A stretch of 10,987 nt of DNA from Phlegmacium glaucopus (taxonomy: Eukaryota; Basidiomycota; Agaricomycetes; Agaricales; Cortinariaceae): assembly GCA_015039465.1 (NCBI GenBank), contig MU130502.1:2562-13548 (forward strand). The letters run 5' to 3'. Under the pieces are notes generated by a model, which saw only the letters and a list, made by a program, of their open reading frames with translations, did no database searches and was not told where the DNA came from. How positions within the stretch are numbered: the stretch's first letter is position 1; the number at the start of each line of letters is the position of its first letter. A program made the translations under genes and the position numbers. Positions 7,211-10,987 of the stretch are shown piece by piece.

Positions 7211-7992
7211 ACAAATATATTTTTCATATCAAAAATGGTTGTTTAGTTAAATATTAGCTTCCAAACGAGCCCAATAACGTTAAATGTAGTTAAGATTTGG
7301 ACTTTCTACAGTAATATTATTAAAATGTCCAATTTTAGCGAATATTTTAGACTATTTTACTGTTTTATTTATTTCTCAGCTAGCTTTTATTCTAATTTTA
7401 TGATCCTGGGCTTGTTGGAAAGGAAAAATTTAGGGCTATCGTTCTGCCGCTTAAATTCTGCCGCAACCAGTTCAAACCGGTCCATTGAGACTGGTCTTTT
7501 TCTGGTCTTTTATTTTCAGTATTCAAAGACCAGGACCACTGGTCCGGTCTTTTTCTGGTCCAGTCCAGTCCAGTTGTGGTCTTTTTCTGGTCTTGCAACC
7601 AGACCTTAGAACACTAGTCATAAGTGGTCTTAACCAGTCTGCAACCGGTCTTCTGCTCACAAATATATATATTTTTTATTATAAATTGTTGTTTAGTTAA
7701 ATAATACTAGTAGCTTCAAAAAGCACCCAAGAATGCTAACCTCTGTTAGGATTTGGATTTTCTATAATAGTATTAGTAAAATGTCTGATTTTAGTGAATA
7801 TTTTACAGATTTATTTATTTCTCAGCCAGCTTTTATTGGTTTTTTATGATCTTGGGCTCATTAGAAAGGGGTTAATTAGGGCTACCCCCCCCCTGCCGGT
7901 TTAGACCTGTCCAAACCACAAAAAAAAGTTAATTGAGACCAGTCTTTTTCTGGTCTTTGATTCTCAAAAATCAAAAGACCAGATCACTGGTT
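7211..7992 (+). repeat. Direct duplication of a ~335-base AT-rich core with GGTC/GACC edges
   Basis: Copy 1 at about 7211-7545 and copy 2 at about 7659-7992 align throughout: both have GGTTGTTTAGTTAAATA or its variant, AGGATTTGGA-type sequence, AAAATGTC, TTTATTTATTTCTCAGC, ATTTAGGGCTA-type sequence, and end in CTTTTTCTGGTCTTT followed by AAAGACCAG. The period is about 448 bases. This looks like a tandem or nested non-autonomous element family with palindromic edges. The class is unknown, and open frames crossing it are artefacts. Confidence 0.85.
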
Positions 7993-7999
7993 AGTGATG

Positions 8000-8411
8000 C
8001 CAAATGTTACGAACTTTCTTTTCTTTTTCTTATCTCCACCAAACACATGCCCATTTCATCCACATGCACTCTATGCCTTCCTTTCATCTCTGCTCCCACA
8101 TGCTTGCCTTCCTCTTTTCATCGTTTCATCTATTTATACATATGCATACTCACTTACATGCGCTTGCTTCACCCTATGCACGACTCTCTCTATTTACTAT
8201 AAATACGCTAGTTACACTGGATGTAAACCTTAGCTAATTCTTGAGAATCTACCACTGGTTGCTTATACTCTTGAACTTCCTCAAACTCCTAAGACTCTGC
8301 TTCGAGACTATTCTCTTAGTATTCTTTTGAGCTCAACAAACAAACAAACAATCTCTTATACGACTGTTTACGGTCAGAACTCTCTGAACTGTTCGAAGTT
8401 GTAACACCAAA
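8000..8411 (+). mobile_element. Solo LTR C, 402 bases, TSD CCAAA
   Basis: TGTTACGAAC (8005) to GAAGTTGTAACA (8406) has inverted TGTTAC/GTAACA ends and perfect CCAAA duplications at 8000-8004 and 8407-8411. A pyrimidine-rich stretch (8012-8195) leads to TATAAATA at 8198-8205, as expected of an LTR promoter on the + strand. CAAA repeats at 8335-8349 lie downstream. It is not obviously related to LTRs A or B. The overlapping open frames at 7933-8237 are pyrimidine-tract artefacts. Confidence 0.88.
8198..8205 (+). promoter_or_regulatory. TATA box of solo LTR C
   Basis: TATAAATA follows about 180 bases of C/T-rich sequence, a common fungal core promoter layout. Transcription would start some 30 bases downstream, near 8235. 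Confidence 0.55.
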
Positions 8412-8540
8412 GTTCGGTTCTGAACCAACGCAAGAACCGAGAACTGAAAGAACCAAACCGTCGGTTTAGGTTCAGTTCAGTTTGGTCTGAGGATCTTGAG
8501 CTGTCGAACTGGTTCGAACCGAACTTTCTATCAATTTTTT
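8412..8540. repeat. GGTTC/GAACC palindrome-rich block, left
   Basis: Multiple GGTTC and GAACC words, including the palindrome GGTTCGAACC at about 8512-8521. A related block at 9808-9862 carries AGTTCGAACTGG and GAACCGAACTGAACTGACAG. In part the two pair as inverted repeats (GGTTCAGTTCAG on this side), so they may be the ends of one large element spanning 8412-9862. Confidence 0.55.
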
Positions 8541-8690
8541 TTCTAATTTTTCCATCCAGAATTGAATTTATAATCTAAAAAATATTATTGTTAGGCACCC
8601 AACCCGATGTCTTGGAAGTCGGAGTTTGAAAATTCTCATGGCAAGGCGACAACACCAACCACACCAACCACACCAACAACTCCCCACCAA
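8541..8690. other. AT-rich stretch then CCACACCAA repeats; no gene
   Basis: AT-rich sequence to about 8593 is followed by unique sequence and three copies of a nine-base word, ACCAACCAC-type, near 8650-8680. It ends in GCGAGGTAAGT, which matches a splice donor, but no coding exon before it is recognised. Confidence 0.5.
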
Positions 8691-9700
8691 GCGAGGTAAG
8701 TTTCTTAATTTAATTAATGCACTACACTAAGACAACACACAAGGATGATAATGACAGGCACGGATGACCACAATACACATAACAATGATACATGCAACAA
8801 CAATACACAATGGCGATACACACAATGATGGTACACACAACGACAATGATGATGACCATAGGCCCTTGGGAAGTATTTTTTTGATTTTAATTTAATTCTA
8901 ATGTGGAACTACGACAGATGACAAACAAAAATGTTAAATGCATGGCAATGAATGAACGTCAAATATCAACAACGGATGACAATGGATGAACAAACACAAA
9001 TGAAGAACAAATGAATGTTGACAACGAATGAATGGATGGATGATGACGACAATGACAAATGAATGGTAGGCATTTTCTTTTTTAAATTTGAATCTAATTC
9101 TAATGTAAACTACAACAGACAAATTATGATGAACAAAAGATGTTGAATGAACGGTGATGAATGAATATCAACAACAAACAACAATGATGGATGAATGAAT
9201 ATAAACGAATGAACAAAAGACAACGAAGGAAGGAAGAAGGACCACAATAACAAACAAATGACAACAACAAACAAATGACGACTATGAACAGACGACAACA
9301 ATGAACAGATGACAACAATGAACAAACAACAACAAATGAACAATTTACAATTACTTTACGACGACAACAGCGATGAGCCACACTACTTCGCCACATCTCA
9401 ATGATGAGCACAACAATGATGGGTGCTACCCCTACCAACCCTGTTTTCCATCTATTTACCCTTTACCTCAAGCGCTTCAAGCTCTGGGAGGTATTTCTTT
9501 TAATTTTAATTTTATTCTAATGTAAACTATCCTAGATGAATGACAAGTCACAAACAAATGAAGACAACAAATGAACGAGGATCAATGACAAATGAATGAA
9601 GGATGGCTGGGCGGTGATGAATGATGAGGAATAAATGATGATGATGAATATATGACAGATGAACAACAAATAATGATGACCCCTGTTTGGACCGAGCCAC
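8691..9700 (+). repeat. ACAA/ATGA low-complexity tract with recurring T-rich blocks
   Basis: The + strand is dominated by AACAA, AATGA, GACGAC and GGATGA words with few T runs, so the - strand shows long but meaningless Val/Ile/Phe/Cys/Ser frames. A T-rich block followed by TTCTAATGTRRAACTAC-like sequence recurs at about 8867-8913, 9066-9115 and 9487-9530, with a weaker copy at 8695-8735. Spacings are roughly 180, 200 and 420 bases, suggesting an old tandem array of about 200-base units. Confidence 0.7.
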
Positions 9701-9807
9701 CACCTGTTTAGACAACCAAAAAGACCCATGTTTTATTCTATCAGAGCAATAACTGAAGCAATGTAATAATGAATAAATACATGGGGGAGATTTTGTTTTT
9801 CATTGGT

Positions 9808-9862
9808 TTGACAGTTCGAACTGGTCCTAGAACCGAACTGAACTGACAGAACCGGTGTCGCG
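9808..9862. repeat. GGTTC/GAACC palindrome-rich block, right
   Basis: Contains AGTTCGAACTGG and GAACCGAACTGAACTGACAG, followed by GGTGTCGCGCACC, an imperfect palindrome at about 9855-9867. Partly inverted relative to the block at 8412-8540. Confidence 0.5.
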
Positions 9863-9941
9863 CACCAATACTGATTGGTAGCGTGAGAAGAAAGCTTAAA
9901 AGTCGCCATCATGAAAATAAGCGGACTTTGAATTTGCTTAC

Positions 9942-10328
9942 CTATTTTGGAAGCGGCCCTGAATCGCGTTCCTGGTCAACAAAACCATTCGTTCAACGAT
10001 AACATCCTCATCGCTCATCATATCCCCAATGTCCTCCACTATGTTGTCTATCATTTACACTATCGACATGCTCCTTAACATCTACCATCCGTTTGTCCCT
10101 TGGCTAGTGATACAACAAAGCGATCAATCTACTATTCGCATCGGTCATCGGCTCGCGTTTGATCGCATCTATGGCCCATCATTTCAAGAACGGCCCGTTT
10201 ATGGACGCATCAGCTACATCTCCCATTATGTCAAAGGCTTTGTCATCGTTGTTGTGGCTATGGACCCACAAGTCTTCGCCTCAGCTATCTATCTTGCCAT
10301 ACCTCGCTCCTGGATCGCACTCAGTCCC
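9942..10328 (-). pseudogene. Decayed unrecognised gene fragment
   Basis: On the - strand one frame gives, in order, GTECDPGARYGKIDS, stop, GEDLWVHSHNNDDKAFDIMG, DVADASINGPFLK, stop, WAIDAIKREPMTDANSRLIA, LLYH, stop, PRDKRMVDVKEHVDSV. After a one-base shift near 10050 it continues DNIVEDIGDMMSDEDVIVER and MVLLTRNAIQGRFQNR, ending at a GTAAGC splice-donor match (9936-9941). The three stops (TGA at 10283-10281, TGA at 10181-10179, TAG at 10106-10104) sit where TGG, TGG and CAG would read well, so each fits one transition. I do not recognise the family; it may be element-borne. The open frame on the + strand at 10029-10466 is its shadow, as it lacks comparable residue patterning. Stop-rich sequence up to about 10430 may extend it. 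Confidence 0.5.
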
Positions 10329-10495
10329 CTATCCTCACTCATCTACCTCTTATCTTATCATTCACTGCCAAAACCATCATTCACGCGGTACCTGAAGCCT
10401 TCCCACCCTCTTTATGACAATTTAGGAAGTCCAGGAGGATCACGACTAAGCAGGAATTGCAGATGAATCAGCAGCAGAGGATTATTCTCGCAGTG
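10329..10495. other. No gene supported
   Basis: The - strand here may continue the decayed gene (VPRE, WFWQ and EVDE separated by stops), but the frame is too broken to rely on. Nothing else is recognised. Confidence 0.35.
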
Positions 10496-10987
10496 TGTCA
10501 AGTGTTATCAAGGCTGCACGACATGGGACCATGGGCAAGTAGTGTTTTCTCGGGAACAAGGCTGCGCCTTTCAAGTGTTGACTCAGGACCTTTCACATTT
10601 TTGACATGACCACACGCCTATGGAGTTGATATATTTTTGCTATTGGACTATGTACACTGCCTTCTCTTCTTTTCTCTCGCACTTTGACACTTTACAGATT
10701 TTTTTTATTGTTCCTTCTTCTTTTCCATTGTTCTTTTCTTCTCGCAGCTGTCCTCTCTTCATCTTTCTTCCTTTGACAGCGCGTACTTTGTTTCTTTTTA
10801 TTGTTTTACATAGCCTCATCCTTAGGGTATAAATACTGCTCTTTTGTACCAGGATAGGTAGTTCAGTTCAATTCATTCTTACCACCCACTTTCATCATCT
10901 CAGTGGAATTCCAGTGAATTCCTTCCTCAAGTTCGCTTTTTCTGCAGTCCTTTAACTGTCAATCTATCCCCACTATCAATTACTATA
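10496..10987 (+). mobile_element. Candidate LTR or promoter region, running off the window
   Basis: Sequence from TGTCAAGTGTTATC (10496) has the layout of a retrotransposon LTR: a TG start, a long C/T-rich stretch (about 10655-10800), TATAAATA at 10828-10835, and a likely transcript start near 10860. The 3' end and any target duplication lie outside the window, so it could equally be the promoter of a gene to the right. The open frame at 10620-10832 is a pyrimidine-tract artefact. Confidence 0.4.
10828..10835 (+). promoter_or_regulatory. TATA box near the right edge
   Basis: TATAAATA is preceded by a strongly pyrimidine-rich tract and followed about 30 bases later by a CAGTTCAATTCATTC-like start region. 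The same layout is seen in solo LTR C at 8198-8205. Confidence 0.55.

Noticed and set aside
8934..9729. Several minus-strand frames rich in Val, Ile, Phe, Cys and Ser
   Set aside because: They come from the strand-biased ACAA/ATGA low-complexity tract, which has few stops on the - strand; no motifs or start context support them.
10029..10466. 145-codon + strand frame
   Set aside because: Minus-strand text is more protein-like (DKAFDIMGDVADAS, MTDANSRLIA, MMSDEDVIVER), and its stops fit transition decay.

Overview
The window looks like repeat-dense nuclear DNA from a fungus, most likely a basidiomycete. This rests on fungal-type PIF/Harbinger transposase remains with a 64-base GT-AG intron, several solo LTRs with 5-base target duplications, pyrimidine-rich TATA promoters, and stop codons that look like transition decay. 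There is no sign of bacterial operons, rRNA, tRNA or CRISPR. No species can be named.

The most striking feature is at the left edge. Bases 1-1392 make no sense on either strand, but read backwards without complementing (1392 to 1) they give a 461-codon open frame. That frame continues with no gap or shift into the forward frame at 1393-2076. Together they form one acidic, low-complexity protein of at least 688 residues with eleven copies of an Ala-rich/Trp/acidic motif. Recombination cannot reverse polarity without complementing, so this is best read as a data-handling or deliberate edit of the first 1392 bases.

From 2077 to 2949 there is gene-free sequence with a 110-base tandem duplication, two palindromes and a G-run cluster. 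From about 2950 to 5930 lies one dead PIF/Harbinger transposase gene on the + strand. It is cut by three insertions: a 979-base TA-flanked inverted-repeat element carrying a CTCAGG minisatellite, a 352-base solo LTR, and a 566-base solo LTR. Removing each insertion with one copy of its target duplication rejoins the transposase codons exactly. A second copy of the 566-base LTR family, in the opposite orientation, sits at 6223-6820.

From 6905 to 8540 are GGTC/GACC and GGTTC/GAACC palindrome-rich repeats with AT-rich cores, plus a fourth solo LTR (8005-8406). From 8640 to 9780 is a strand-asymmetric ACAA/ATGA low-complexity tract with recurring T-rich blocks. A decayed, unrecognised gene fragment lies on the - strand at 9942-10328. 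The right edge carries a TATA promoter region that may be another LTR, running off the window.

The genes do not work together as a system. The window is a graveyard of nested mobile elements beside one unusual repetitive host-like or element-borne protein. No intact transposase, reverse transcriptase or novel defence-type system was found.
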